64,000 nt of DNA from Mytilus galloprovincialis (GCF_965363235.1 NC_134842.1:6351112-6415111); one strand, 5' to 3'; numbered from the stretch's first letter, positions 23,313 to 36,470 are shown. Numbers and translations are program-made. Notes: generated by a model from the letters alone, not told the origin.

Positions 23313-23577
23313 CCGAATTAAACTATTTACCGCATTTGTTATCACATAAGCAACACGACGGGTGCCACATGTGGAGCAGGATCTGCTTACCCTTCCGGAG
23401 CACCTGAGATCACCCCTAGTTTTTTGGTGGTGTTCGTGTTGTTTATTCTTTAATTTTGAATGTTGTGTCATGTGTGCTGTTGTTTGTTTGTCTTTTTCAT
23501 TTTTAGCCATGGCGTTGTCAGTTTGTTTTAGATTTATGAGTTTGACTGTCCCTTGGGTATCTTTCGTTCCTCTTTTA
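23313..23577 (+). repeat. RT-element 3' tail, left arm (remainder missing)
   Basis: Corresponds to the 3' UTR of the element at 27,775-28,872 on the right arm. On the left the RT part and about 2 kb beyond are absent; the junction lies at the 7-bp microhomology ccgaatt (23,313-23,319), which stands at both ends of the extra right-arm segment (28,033-28,039 and 31,065-31,071, inverted). This looks like a deletion on the left. Confidence 0.75.
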
Positions 23578-25483
23578 TGAATGTATTTTTGTGGTTTTCG
23601 GAAGTAGACTTCCTGCTAACCTTTCTGTCATCAACAACTGAACTGTCACAGCAGTCATATCAGATTGAGAGACTGATAATACTTATGAAAGAGACAATTT
23701 CAACCAACAAAACAAGAAACAGAAACTTTCCATCCTCAAAACATAAGTTAAATCTTCCATGGGATGATGTCTCAAAAAATAGCAGTTCATCATCTATGGA
23801 GATTTCAATGTTATGGGTTTTATTTTACAAGAACGTTAATGTACACTTGTTTTATAGTAAAACCTTGCCGTTCGAGTATAAGAAACCACATTTTACTATA
23901 TTGAAATTTGAAAATTCATGTTACTTATTTTAATTGTTTTTTCCCAGGAGATCCTCATAGGTACAGTAATCTTAACACCTATCCAATTTCATTAAAATTC
24001 TTTATAAATTTCGCACTAGTACATATAAAATAGGTAATTTGTTTTTCGTATAGCTGTGGGATTTTTTTGTAGATGCATTTATGATTTTCATGTTTGTATT
24101 GACCACATTGCAGCAACATATATATATAGGTACCTGGCAAATGTTACCTTGTTCGCATACTAGGCTCAAAGGCTTATGAAACAATTTATATCTCTTAGTG
24201 TCTGTTGAAATCATCTCTTTAATGTAACTGTTTACCATGGTTTACAGTTTTCTCTTTTAAACCATTATTTAAACTATCAACATGACAAGATCAAGTACCC
24301 AAAATTGGACATAACATCTATAGGCTATTTTCCCTGAAATGTGTACATTTACAAATTTTCACATTTTTCTGCTTTTACCGACAGCTTTATCAATATATTT
24401 TAAGAATAAATTGCAAAAATTTTTGTTTTTTTAAATATGTGTTTTTTTGTCGTTTTTAAGTGCACAATTTGTCAAAACAAGCTATTTCCATTTGTTGCTA
24501 TACTTATTTATAAGTCAAGATTATATCATATGTCAGATGTTACAAATGAGATGGCCTAATTGACAAAATTTGAATATGCAAGCTACCCAATTTTGGTGTG
24601 GCACATACTAGACACCAACATTATTTTCTAGCTCAATATTTTTTTTAATTGGATATATATAGTTATACTTTGCAAGTAGATATGTTATTTTACAATAATA
24701 ATCTGATCTTACAGTATTTTGACTCTGAAAGATTTTGGACATGAGGCTAAATGAGATATATTGAAACGGTTAGATTATACATACACTTAATAGACAGCAT
24801 TGTATATTCTATGTATTCTTACACTTAAAGTGATGTATTACTAGGAGCAACTATCAAAAAATTATTAATGTTGCCATATTTTTTTTATTTAAACCAGCGA
24901 AATATGCCAAAAAAAAAGCTTATTTTTGTGGTTTTCAAGCAATTTTATCTGTTAAAAGATGGCGCCTAAAAAAATTCAGATCGTTTCAATATTTTCCCAA
25001 AACAAATTGTGTGGTATTTACATCACTAATTATATAAGGTGCACCAATGTGCCAAATATGAACGCATTTGGCCAAAGTGGCATTCAGACGGTTTTTCATG
25101 GTTTTCCTGCAGATTGGCTCTTAAGGTAAATCATAAGTAAATGTTTTTGAGACAGAATTTTGATTAGAATTTGCCAAAATGAAGATTTTACTATGCTTTT
25201 TTCAAAAATATAATAAAAAGTATGGGTCACCGTGCTATTTTTCAAGCTATGAATCGTTTAAAATTGCCTAAATTTGGTAAGTTTGTTCATGAAAAAACCA
25301 TATAAGAGGGCATAGAAAAATTCTATGAGATAGAATTTTGAAATCAATTGTGAGAAGAAAGTTTTCATAATATGTTTTAAGAAAATAAAAAGAAGATATT
25401 GTGTCACCGAACGTGTTTTCTTGCCACAAGTAAGAATAAAAAATTTCCCTATTAGCCCAGTATAAATTTTGTACTAGAAGAGT
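23578..25483. other. Inner left arm, no firm gene
   Basis: AT-rich, mirrored at 26,251-27,774. A 126-codon frame (23,553-23,933) and a 78-codon frame (24,002-24,238, minus) recur in the mirror (27,419-27,799; 27,115-27,351), the latter without any change, but neither has a recognisable domain. About 357 bp (24,886-25,242) exist only on the left. Confidence 0.5.
24886..25242. other. Segment present only in the left arm
   Basis: The right arm joins the flanks directly across an A/T run near 26,490-26,499. No TIR or target duplication is visible. It contains gattggctcttaa, a short motif also next to the minisatellite at 22,341-22,352 (inverted). It may be a deletion on the right. Confidence 0.6.
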
Positions 25484-26250
25484 TATATCCCCTTAAATGG
25501 CTGATTTGAAAAAATTTTAAATGCCAAAAAGGTTGATATTTGTTAAAATATTTTTAATAATACAATAAATTTACAAGTTTTATTTATATAAATAAACAAT
25601 CTAACCACAAATTGCAAATCTGTTTCCAAATTTGCTGATTTCGGCAAATAACTAGACCGATTTTGTACTGTTGTTGTACAATCCAAGATGGCGGTATACC
25701 ATGAATCTACCTTAAAGCGTATACATACGGAAATATTAGCGGGTAATGCATCACGTTATCAAGACGTATACACACGGACGCATTAACGGGTTTTGCATAA
25801 CATTAGAAAGGCATATACATACGAAAACTTTAACAGGTAATGTATAACGTTATCAGGGCGTAAAAACACAGACATATGAACGGTTATATATACGGACACT
25901 TAAACTGGTAATGCATAACTTTATCAAGGTGTAAACATACGGAAAAATTAGCGGATAACGTTATCAAGGCTTATACATACAAGTAATAGCTTTTCTAAAA
26001 AGTTTGCCGTATTTTAGCTTATATTATTGGTGGACCAGGGTTATATTAATGAGAGGAGACTTAATAAAATGGGGAATGATATTTATAATAAAATGCATAC
26101 TGTGTCTATAATTAACCTGATAAAAAGAGCATTTAACCTACATGTACTTTTAAGGATAACTACTTGACATAATGGACTACTACAGAAGGCCTTTCAAATT
26201 TGAGAATGTTACATCTTATACTTACATGTATAGAAGTGATTGATATCTAT
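25484..26250. other. Asymmetric spacer at the centre of the inverted repeat
   Basis: Homology between the arms stops after ctagaagagt (25,474-25,483, pairing with 26,251-26,260). The 767 bp between them are not self-complementary. The middle (25,712-25,985) is a third copy of the 47-bp minisatellite, in the same orientation as the left-arm array. No gene is visible in the spacer. Confidence 0.8.
25712..25985. repeat. 47-bp minisatellite array in the palindrome spacer
   Basis: Five to six units of the same family as 21,951-22,341 (gggtaatgcatcacgttatc, gtaatgtataacgttatc), more diverged and with a shortened unit near 25,880. Confidence 0.8.
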
Positions 26251-27774
26251 ACTCTTCTAGTACAAAATTTATACTGGGCTAATAGGGAAATTTTTTATTC
26301 TTACTTGTGGCAAGAAAACACGTTCGGTGACACAATATCTTCTTTTTATTTTCTTAAAACATATTATGAAAACTTTCTTCTCACAATTGATTTCAAAATT
26401 CTATCTCATAGAATTTTTCTATGCCCTCTTATATGGTTTTTTCATGAACAAACTTACCAAATTTAGGCAATTTTCAACGATTCATAGCTTAAAAAAAATA
26501 TGGCAACATTAATAATTTTTTGATAGTTGCTCCTAGTAATACATCACTTTAAGTGTAAGAATACATAGAATATACAATGCTGTCTATTAAGTGTATGTAT
26601 AATCTAACCGTTTCAATATGTCTCATTTAGCCTCATGTCCAAAATCTTTCAGAGTCAAAATACTCTAAGATCAGATTATTATTGTAAAATAACATATCTA
26701 CTTGCAAAGTATAACTATATATACCCAATTAAAAAAAATATTATGCTAGAAAATAATGTTGGTGTCTAGTATGTGCCACAACAAAATTGGGTAGCTTGCA
26801 TATTCAAATTTTGTCAATTAGGCCGTCTCATTTGTAACATCTGAAATATGATATAATCTTGACTTATAAATAAGTATAGCAACAAATGGAAATAGCTTGT
26901 TTTGACAAACACATATTTCAAAAAACAAAAATTTTTGCAATTTATTCTTAAAATATATTTATAAAGCTGTCGGTAAAAGCAGAAAAAATGTGAAAATTTG
27001 TAAATTTACACATTTCAGGGAAAATAGCCTATAGATGTTATGTCCAATTTTGGGTACTTGATCTTGTCATGTTGATAGTTTAAATAATGGTTTAAAAGAA
27101 AAAAACTGTAAACCATGGTAAACAGTTACATTAAAGAGATGATTTCAACAGACACTAAGAGATATAAATTGTTTCATAAGCCTTTGAGCCTAGTATGCGA
27201 ACAAGGTAACATTTGCCAGGTACCTATATATATATGTTGCTGCAATGTGGTCAATACAAACATGAAAATCATAAATGCATCTACAAAAAAATCCCACAGC
27301 TATACGAAAAACAAATTACCTATTTTATATGTACTAGTGCGAAATTTATAAAGAATTTTAATGAAATTGGGAAGGTGTTAAGATTACTGTACCTATGAGG
27401 CTCTCCTGGGAAAAACAATTAAAATAAGTAACATGAATTTTCAAATTTCAATATAGTAAAATGTGATTTCTTATACTCGAACTGCAAGGTTTTACTATAA
27501 AACAAGTGTACATTAACGTTCTTGTAAAATAAAACCCATAACATTAAAATCTCCATAGATGATGAACTGCTATTTTTTGAGACATCATCCCATGGAAGAT
27601 TTAACTTATGTTTTGAGGATGGAAAGTTTCTGTTTCTTGTTTTGTTGGTTGAAATTGTCTCTTTCATAAGTATTATCAGTCTCTCAATCTGATATGACTG
27701 CTGTGACAGTTCAGTTGTTGATGACAGAAAGGTTAGCAGGAAGTCTACTTCCGAAAACCACAAAAATACATTCA

Positions 27775-28872
27775 TAAAAGAGGAACGAAAGATACCCAAG
27801 GGACAGTCAAACTCATAAATCTAAAACAAACTGACAACGCCATGGCTAAAAATGAAAAAGACAAACAAACAACAGCACACATGACACAACATACAAAATT
27901 AAAGAATAAACAACACGAACACCACCAAAAAACTAGGGGTGATCTCAGGTGCTCCGGAAGGGTAAGCAGATCCTGCTCCACATGTGGCACCCGTCGTGTT
28001 GCTTATGTGATAACAAATGCGGTAAATAGTTTAATTCGGTAGGTCACATTCATGAACGGGAAGGGGATTGTAGTTACGACGTAAGGAACATTTCCGATAT
28101 CATTTGTGAAACGGTTATTCCATAACGGTCAACCAACTCGTGATGGCGTCTGTAAAATTTACAAAGGGATGATTTCAACTTCACCATTTGGAACTCTTGG
28201 TTTAATAGCTTCCTTGTGAGCAGCAAACCTCTTATCAAGAAAATCATGATAGGAAATGCAAGCACGGGAATATCGTATCAATTGGGAGATGTATACCCCG
28301 TATGCAGGTGCTGCTGGAATATTGCTACTTAGAAATGGAGAGTTCACAATTGGAAAGCTGAAATCATCTCTTTTGTCGTAAAGTTTTGTTTTCAACCGAC
28401 CCTCATTGTCAATTTCTAGATGTAAGTCAAGATATGAGGCCAACTTAACTGTATCTGTAGTATCCTTTATCTCTAGCTCGATAGGATAGATGCGTTCCAC
28501 ATAGTCACCAAAATTTGAATTATTTAGTGAAAGAACATCATCTATATAGCGGAAAGTAGAGTTAAAGGATATTGCTAACTTCTTATCTTTCTTCCTTAGA
28601 AGTTCCTGCATGAAGTTAGCCTTATAATAATAAAGAAACAAGTCGGCAAGGAGAGGTGCACAGTTTGTTCCCATTGGAATGCTGACAGTCTGTTGAAAAA
28701 CACGTCCTCCGAACGAAACAAATATGTTGTCATTCATGAAATCAAGCATCTTGATAATATCAGTTTCAGAGAATTTTTTGTTTGAATCAGATCGATCCTT
28801 TACAAAGTGGGACGTTTCCCTCCCTACGACAAGACACTTGTATCTACGTTGGCCATTCTTTTTAATGAAGCA
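27775..28872 (-). mobile_element. 5'-truncated Penelope-like RT element, right arm
   Basis: The RT part plus 3' UTR, about 1.1 kb, is the closest relative of 12,124-13,397. The left arm retains only the tail (23,313-23,577). Upstream coding sequence stops near 28,872, next to unrelated AT-rich DNA. Confidence 0.75.
28159..28749 (-). pseudogene. Penelope-type reverse transcriptase fragment
   Basis: The motifs SIPMGTNCAPLLADLF, FRYIDDVLSLNN, LDLHLEI, YDKRDDFSFPIVN and YGVYISQLIRYSRAC match the RT at 12,136-13,098 almost residue for residue. Coding sequence continues beyond both ends of this frame in other frames, so the copy is broken in at least two places. No endonuclease is attached. It is a dead fragment of the same RT family. 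Confidence 0.7.
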
Positions 28873-28914
28873 TAAATCAGACTGTTAATTTTCATATTTT
28901 TTCATTTTCTTATT

Positions 28915-29056
28915 TTGGGACCTTTTATTGGTGAATATCCATATATATGCAATATGGGTCTTGCTCATTGTTGAAGGCCATAATGCGTATGAAGAAATAT
29001 AGCTTACTTGAATGTCATTTGTTCTCATTGGCAATCATACCACATTTTTTTTCTTT
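28915..29056 (+). repeat. Dispersed mussel-type repeat, diverged copy
   Basis: gggaccttttattggtgaat, gggtcttgctcattgttgaa and ctcattggcaatcataccac mark it as an older member of the family at 21,168-21,317. Right arm only. Confidence 0.55.
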
Positions 29057-31442
29057 CATATATACCACCGACAGGAAATAAAATTGACAATGTTTTCTGT
29101 AAGTCCCAATTGCAACATATGATACATCTAATACATCTTAATAAATTGTTAGATTTAGCATATTAATTAAAAAAACCAAAATAATGTGTTTATTTTAATT
29201 TGTTCTAGTCCTAAATATGCATGAACTTTTTGCCATTGGACATTAGCAACCAACAACCAATCAATTGATCGAACAGGTGAAATATCTTCAAAAGTACAAA
29301 TACAAATCTCCCCCTTTTATATTTATAATATTCCTGTTCAATAAAACTGATGTATAGCGTACATAATTATGTTATTATATACTTTCCCATATACTATGCA
29401 AACAGTTAAATTAATATATAAGTTAATAATATCATACCAATATCTTCTTCTATATATTATTTAGTTTGACCTGGTTATTGGCACTTTCACAAAAATCTGT
29501 CTTGATTGTGCCTGCTGGCATTTAGTCCTACAAATAAAAAGTGTGAAACATTAAAATTATTATTCAATTTTGTTTTTCATGAAATAAAATATATCAGACA
29601 GGAAATTTAGGGTTGTGTTCATGTAGCATTACTGTGCATGTAGTTTAAATATACATGTATTTTTTCCTTTTTCCTTTTAAAAAGGGCACTATAAGTAATC
29701 TACATACATCTATATGTACATGTATAAATAGGGGGTCCTATAATAGAACTTTACAAAACTTTGCAATGCTTTTGGATTTGTTTTAGTCTTCATGGCCTAC
29801 AAGAATGAATAGTTCATTAAAAAAGATAATTATCTGGATAAAGTCGTCTAGTGTTACATGTACAATATGTTGTATGCTGTATGTAAAACATGTATTTTTA
29901 AAATATAACTTAGGGGAAGAGAATAAAAACCTGACCTGCATGCTCAACATTGAATATGTTGAAATAAATTTTGATTATTGTCATGATTATGGTCTATAAA
30001 TTCGTTTTTTAAAGCAGAAAATAATTATATTGTACCCTGGTTAATAGCTTGAAAATTAAAATTCTGTCCTTAGCTGACAAGGACATAACTATTTTGACCC
30101 TCATCCTTGCATTTTTATAATCAATTGGTCCCCATGACAGAAAATGTATATAAGAGATATAAATTATATTTGGCACTTTGTTATTGGAAATACAACTGAT
30201 GTATAACGAACATATGTCTTAGAAACAGGTCAGGTGTAAAAGAATATTCTCCTTCAAACCCCCTTTTTTAATCTGGCTAATGTATCAAATTTTGGTTCTC
30301 TAATTTCAGATTGACTACAAGGAACAGTTTTTAGTATTTTTTAGACTTCTAAGATGAATGGTAGTCTGTATCTGTACGAATATATTTGTTTACCAATGCT
30401 AGTTTCCAATGCTGGTTTTAATACAATGGTCTTTGGTTTATTTATGGTGCGCCAGACAGTTGGTAAGCCAGACAGTTTGTAAGTCAGACAGTTTTGACAA
30501 TCTCAATTTTAATGTTGGTGCAAGCATAAGCAATGTCTTCAAGATTATTCCATTCGCTCACTTTATTTTACTAAGAATGATTTAGAATAATTTTGTTTGG
30601 CTAGTGGAAATCTAAGAACACCTTTCGCAGTTCATGACTTGTTTTTTCCAATCAATATTTATCATGTTTATTCACTAAACTATTGTCTGATAAATTACTT
30701 TCATTATTGTCAAATGTCTTGGCAGTTTTGGTCTTTAGTGCATTCAGATATCTTAAATACTTTGTAAATGTATGATGCTGGGATAGCCCACATGCTCCTC
30801 CTATATTATTAAAGTCACAAAATTCACCGTAAACATTTGTTTGCCAAACCATCACTGGGGACTGACATGTTACCCAAGGGACATAAGTCAATAGAAGACG
30901 TACTCCCTGGTTTCAGACAATTTATGGATTTTTGCACTTACAAAAATGTTTTTTTCATGTTTTAGACAAGTCACAAATTGATCTTACTTTTTTGAATGAT
31001 TTTATGAGCCATTTTATTACTATTTGTGTTAAGAACTTAATTAAAATCAAAATCAAAATGTGTCAATTCGGGACAAAAACCACCATTCTCCCAAGGCATA
31101 AATTGACATGTAATAGTCATTTGCCAAGGTTAATACTTTTTTATTATAAAAAAATACCCTATAATTAAAACCGACATAAGTTGCAAACATATCCGGAATG
31201 GATCTTGCAAGTTAGAAGCAAATAAAACCATGTAAATTCATGTATGAAAATCCCGCTTTAATATCTATGCTCCTGGCAATGTGCCAAATTTGTATTGACT
31301 ATAACATAGTTAAATGGATGGGTTCCAACTGACATTACTCTAAAAACTCAACTACCCCTTTTAATATGGTACTGGGTTTTTTTCAAAGACATAAAAAAGA
31401 AATTTTTCCTTTGTTTCATTATGAATTTACAGAATTATGCAA

Positions 31443-31875
31443 ATGATATAAAAAAGATGTGATATGATTGCCAATGAGACAACTATCCACAAAAAGACCA
31501 AAATGACACAGACATTAACAACTATAGGTCACCGTACGGCTTTCAACAATGAACAAAGCCCATACTGCATAGTCAGCTATAAAAGGCCCCGATAAGACAC
31601 TGTAAAACAATTCAATCGAGAAAACTAACGGCCTTATTTCTGTTAAAAACTGAACGAAAAACAAATATGTAACACATAAACAAACGACAACCACTGAATT
31701 ACAGGCTCCTGACTTGGGACAGGCACATACATAAATAATGTTGTGGGGTTAAACATGTTAGCGGGATCCCAACCCTCCCCTAACGTGGGACAGTGGTATA
31801 ACAGTACAACATAAGAACGAACTATACAAATCAGTTGAAAAAGGCTTAACTCATCAGATGGACAAAAATACAAAT
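31443..31875 (-). repeat. 5'-truncated RT-element 3' UTR (mirror of 22,505-22,937)
   Basis: Same modules in reverse complement; ends in the common tail starting tataaaaaagatgtgatatg at about 31,447. Confidence 0.65.
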
Positions 31876-32038
31876 GGACGTAAGGCTGTTACTAAAAATA
31901 GTTACGTTTCTTGGAAAAATTGGCCAAATTCTTTTATTTTATGTCAAGGATTAAGATGATATATACAAGTTTGTCAAGTTGTGATTGTCGAATTGGACAA
32001 TTTTCTGAATATTGAATGGTTTCCTGGCGGATTGGCTC

Positions 32039-32429
32039 TTAATAACGTTATGCATTACCCGCTTATGTGTCCGTATGTTTACACTTTGATAACGTTATGC
32101 ATTACCCGCTCATATGTCCGTTTGTTTATACCTTGATAAAGTTATGCATTACCAGTGAAAGTATCCGTACGTAATCACGTTTATAATGTAAAACATTACC
32201 CGTTAACATGTCCGTGGTTTTACGCCTTGATAATGTTATGCATTACCTGTTAATGTGTTCGTATGTATAAGCCTTTCAAATGTTATGCATAACCCGTTAA
32301 TGTGTCCGTGTGTTTATGTCTTGATAACGTTATGCATTACCCATAAATGTATCCGTATGTATATGCTTTTAAAACGTTATGCATTACCTGTTAATGTTTC
32401 CGTGTGTATACCTCTTGATAACGTGATTT
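32039..32429. repeat. 47-bp minisatellite array, right arm
   Basis: Mirror of 21,951-22,341 with the same number of units, so array size has not changed between the arms. Confidence 0.85.
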
Positions 32430-33063
32430 ATTTCCTGATAAGCGCAAGGTTAAATAAGCCATTGCGAATGTGAACATTAAGGATGAACGAAACAACGCCT
32501 CAAGTTACGGCTTAAAAAATTCCATATCAATGTATTAAGGCTTGATGTCACATGCTGCTGACAATATGTTTTATGAAAATTACATATCTCATTGTGCTGT
32601 GACGTAGAATATTGTAAATGTAAATTTATGTAAAATTTGGAAAGTTGGAGTACAACTTTGAATTAAACTGTCGCCTCTAGCCTCTTACTGTAAACCAATT
32701 ATTTGAAAAAGGAACAGCCCTTTTTGACAGTTTTCTTATCAAAAATAAAATCTTGAAAAGGAAATCCAGATTAGAGGGTATGTTCACCCATGTTCAGATC
32801 ACTTTTTAACATTTTTAGACTTCCAGTGTTTGTTTCATGTTGGTATTTGCCTCTCTCTTATATTTTCGCAAAGATGTTGTTTTTTTACTTGTCGAGTTTG
32901 CCCTTGGTAACTTTTTTGTTTTCATTTGCTATGTCTTATTTTTTAAAATTCACTTCAAAACTTTTAAGGCATTCATGTAACTTTTCTTGTAATGAACAAA
33001 GGAGTATTTTATTCAGACAGTCGTTTCAAAAAAAAAAAACACGACAACGAAACAAATGCTTCA

Positions 33064-33216
33064 ATATAAAAAAGAAGATGTGGTATGATTGCCAATGAGA
33101 TAACTATCCACAAAAGATCAAAATGACACAGACATTAACAACTATAGGTCACCCTACGGCCTTCAACAATGAGCAAAGCCCATACCGCATAGTCAGCTAT
33201 AAAAGGCCCCGATGAG
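33064..33216 (-). repeat. Dispersed mussel-type repeat (mirror of 21,168-21,317)
   Basis: aagaagatgtggtatgattg and ccctacggccttcaacaatg in reverse complement, just downstream of gene A'. Confidence 0.7.
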
Positions 33217-33450
33217 ACAATGTAGCTTACATTTAATTAGTTCTGGCATCAACTAATTACCATGGATTATAAAGCGCTTAAGTAGAAATTGTAATCATCA
33301 CAATGTTAATTAACTTTTAAATTGGTTTTATTCACCGAATAATACTAAAAATTGAACATGCATTTTGATCTTTAATGTAGAGTTCTAATTGAACATCACA
33401 AATAAGTAGATAATACTTGTCATTCATCTCGGTGACTCACTAATGTTTCT

Positions 33451-34092
33451 CTATCGAGTACACGCAGCATCAGCAACAGTACAACCAACAAAGGCTGATG
33501 TACACAGACCAGTGGCAGGTTCAACACAGGCACCTAAACATAACCCAAATGTAAAAATGCCACAAAGAGTACATGCTACAGTCACTACACCACAAGTAAC
33601 TCCAAATGTAGTGCAACTGTCTTTTAGTGCTTTGAGGTCACATGATCTCTTTTGTCTATTATTTGTTCCAACCTGTGTGTTGTTAAGTTCTATTGCATCT
33701 GCGATGACTTTCCCAAACAAATTCTTGGACAATAGTGTGGTAATATCCCCCAAATCGTTGACAGTGTCCAACAAGTCTTTTGGCTCATATGGGCTTTTGG
33801 AGTACATTGATTCACAGACATCACTATCTTTTACGGAGTGTCCATTTTTAGCTCCATATAAAACATGTCCAATATTCGGATAGTCAGCTAATAATTTCCT
33901 GGCTTCTGCATATAACAAACTGTCATGGTCTTGTCCGTTGTCAGTTGCAATTTTGGTTAGTAGACCTAAAGGGTTGTTCAACCTCTGATTCCATTTGGAT
34001 TCTGGTAATGCAGCAAGTAAACACATCATTTCTCCTACACATTCAGTAGTATAATCGTGAGAGTCAATTAATTTGTCTGCAATAGCAATCAT
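33451..34092 (-). CDS. Gene A': cysteine-rich precursor protein, leader lost
   Basis: Right-arm counterpart of gene A, 213 codons, four amino-acid differences from A. One of these gives A' ten cysteines in the C-terminal tail against nine in A, matching gene B's count. It has the same pro-region, the RQKR processing site and the hydrophobic Gly/Ala/Cys-rich end. The upstream leader segment (ATG at 34,181) is out of frame with the body exactly as in A, so that state predates the divergence of the arms. A conserved long open body with few changes is compatible with residual function or with too little time to decay. Confidence 0.6.
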   Translation of the reverse strand: MIAIADKLIDSHDYTTECVGEMMCLLAALPESKWNQRLNNPLGLLTKIATDNGQDHDSLLYAEARKLLADYPNIGHVLYGAKNGHSVKDSDVCESMYSKSPYEPKDLLDTVNDLGDITTLLSKNLFGKVIADAIELNNTQVGTNNRQKRSCDLKALKDSCTTFGVTCGVVTVACTLCGIFTFGLCLGACVEPATGLCTSAFVGCTVADAACTR

Positions 34093-34194
34093 AGTTTTAG
34101 CTTGTTCGAATCATTGTCGTTTAACAATGCTGTTCCAGAGGTCCCCAATACAACGACTAACCAACAATATATGGTAATCATCCCTCAATAGTTT

Positions 34195-36470
34195 CTGCAA
34201 ATTAAAAATTCAAATAAAGATTATAATAAAGTAATGAATCTGTGTATATTCATTTTTGCGTTTTTATTCAGTTTGCTGGTGAATCACAAAAATGTACAAT
34301 ACAACGCAATCTTATTTGTACGAAATATTTCAAACGGTAGTCAGACATTTATAGGTATCTAAAACGAATTGTAATTTACAATAAGCATTGGAATAACACT
34401 TTGGTGAATATCAGGTAGGATTGTCAATCTTGATATGGAAATAACCTTTACAAAATATCTTATATGGTTTATTTCTGTTGTAAACTCTTGTTTCTATCTG
34501 TTTTCAATTATATCAAAATTAAATTGATTTCTACAAGTTTTTCATTAGAAGCAAATAAAGGCAACAGTAGTATACGGCTGTTCAATAGTCATACATTGAT
34601 TAAACGAAAACAAATCCGGGTCAGAAACCAAAACCGAAGGAAACACATCAACTATAACAGGAAAACAACGGAACAACGTAAACACTGAACTGCAACAAAA
34701 ACAAACGCCAACATACATAGAAAAGGACTACTAGTATTTGATAACAACTGCAAACCAAACGGTACTAAACATCGTAAAAAGCAATTAAAACAATTAGTCT
34801 ATTTATAGCCCTATTGAACAAAAGCCTACATCCAAGTGCATACCAATCATTGGAAAACATTTAATGATTATAGCGACGACATTTTTTAACATGATATATC
34901 ATGCCTTTCTTCACTGTCGTGTGTCGTATTATATAAGCAATTCAGTTTGATACTCACTTATATTTCTATTAGTATGCACTATTCATATTGAATTTTGATA
35001 AGCCAGTTCAGAATAAGATACTGTTTAATACATTTGGGTTTGAATGGTTATACATTGACACCAATATATTTGTTTATTTGTTGATGATGTACTGATACAA
35101 ACATTTATTGTTTATGTCATGTACAATAACAAATAGAGATTTCCATTTTATATATTTTCTGATAATGTTAACATACCTATTTTGAACTAAAATTTGACGC
35201 CAATTTTTGAAATCTTATTTATTAATATAAAAATTTCAAAAATTAAGTTTGTTTGTCTTATTACTTATTGTTCTTAGATGAAAGTACTCAACAACTGACC
35301 GTCTGTATTACCACTATGCTAAGACCAAGTAATTTTCAATTATTACAGATTAAAGCTTTTAGACCATCTTTCACCATTGACTAACCCAATTTGCTTCCTT
35401 ATATCTAAAGATATGTTAGTATTTTCTACTAGTTCTCCTTCAGTCTTCATCCAAATCAACTTCTGGATAACAGTCCTGAGTGGTTTTGTTATTTGTTCAT
35501 TTCTAAATGGTATCGTTATTTATACATAAAACTAGCCAATAATGTTGAAATTTTCTGCATGTATAACGTTACACTTTTTGATTTTCCCGTTTGTGTAATT
35601 ATTTTTATGCGTGATGCTTCAAGAGAATAAAAAAAACAGCTAAAATCTACCCTTTTAATTTCCCCTTTTAGCATATCTTTATTGTAGTGTTTTTTTTTCA
35701 CTCCATCTGTCTTTCCTCCAAAATAAATTTAATCAACCCGATTCAAATTCTTTGCTGTATCTTTCTTTGGAGTACTAGCAAAAAAGATGTATTTTGGTAC
35801 AATTTATGACCCAATTATTGCCTATTTCATTTTTATTTTAATTTAAATGTCCTAAATAATTACCTTAACATTTAATGCTTTTTTCCCAATTTATTCCTTC
35901 TAATTTGTCAGAATCATTGTTTCACAATTCACTTTCCTCCATTTTTGTTTATATTTTGTTAACATCAAGCCGGACGGAGAACCAACTAATTCAATTTCGT
36001 TGAAAAGAATGATAATATTTTGAAAAAAAGAGTGTAATCATACGGTAATTGAGAAATCTTTATACTACGAGTTTTTTGTCTACCTTAATCTTTATCCCTT
36101 GATGTATTTATTGCTTCTTAGTCTTAATGATAAAATTTCTACTAAAAAATAAATAATAAACAAAATAAAGGACACCCTTGACGAAAATCTATAGAGTTTA
36201 AAAAAACGATATCAACCCGTTGTTTAAAACAAATTGTTTTTAAATTATGTTTGCAGCTATCATGATTGATTAAATCCAAAAATGTTTCATTGTACATGTT
36301 GTATTGAAAATAAAATATGTTTTGATAAAATCTAAAAAAAATTATAGCTCCTCAGTTTGATATGTTTTCATCTAATAAGTAATATCTATATTTTAAATAC
36401 CCAACATTAAATTACTTTAAATGTTTGAAAAATCTACATGTATTACGTTTATACTAGAAAGATCGTACCT
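34195..36470 (-). other. Inferred first intron of gene A'
   Basis: Mirror of 17,892-20,168. No coding signal; a 61-codon frame at 35,516-35,701 has no domain. Confidence 0.5.

Larger units (their letters stand above)
1..25483 (+). repeat. Left arm of a giant inverted repeat
   Basis: This arm is the reverse complement of 26,251-50,708. Matching landmarks have position sums that stay constant between indels: 50,709 near the outer end, 52,148 around 5.5 kb, 53,131 at 10.8-11.6 kb, 54,362 at 16-20 kb, 54,380 at 21-22 kb, about 51,353 at 23-24 kb and 51,734 at the inner end. Each jump in the sum marks an arm-specific insertion or deletion. Position 1 pairs with 50,708, so the arm is truncated by the window and probably continues to the left. 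It contains gene A, two hammerhead repeat arrays and several truncated retroelements. Confidence 0.95.
28040..31071. other. Segment present only in the right arm (about 3.03 kb)
   Basis: It holds most of the RT element (to 28,872), a common tail repeat (28,915-29,056, plus strand) and about 2 kb of AT-rich DNA with no gene. Near 30,448-30,498 there are three tandem copies of a ccagacagttggtaag-like motif. A 79-codon frame at 30,652-30,891 (minus) has no domain. Confidence 0.7.

Noticed and set aside
24002-24238. 78-codon frame unchanged in both arms (27,115-27,351)
   Set aside because: The inner arms are nearly identical throughout, so identity is no evidence of coding; no domain or splice context.
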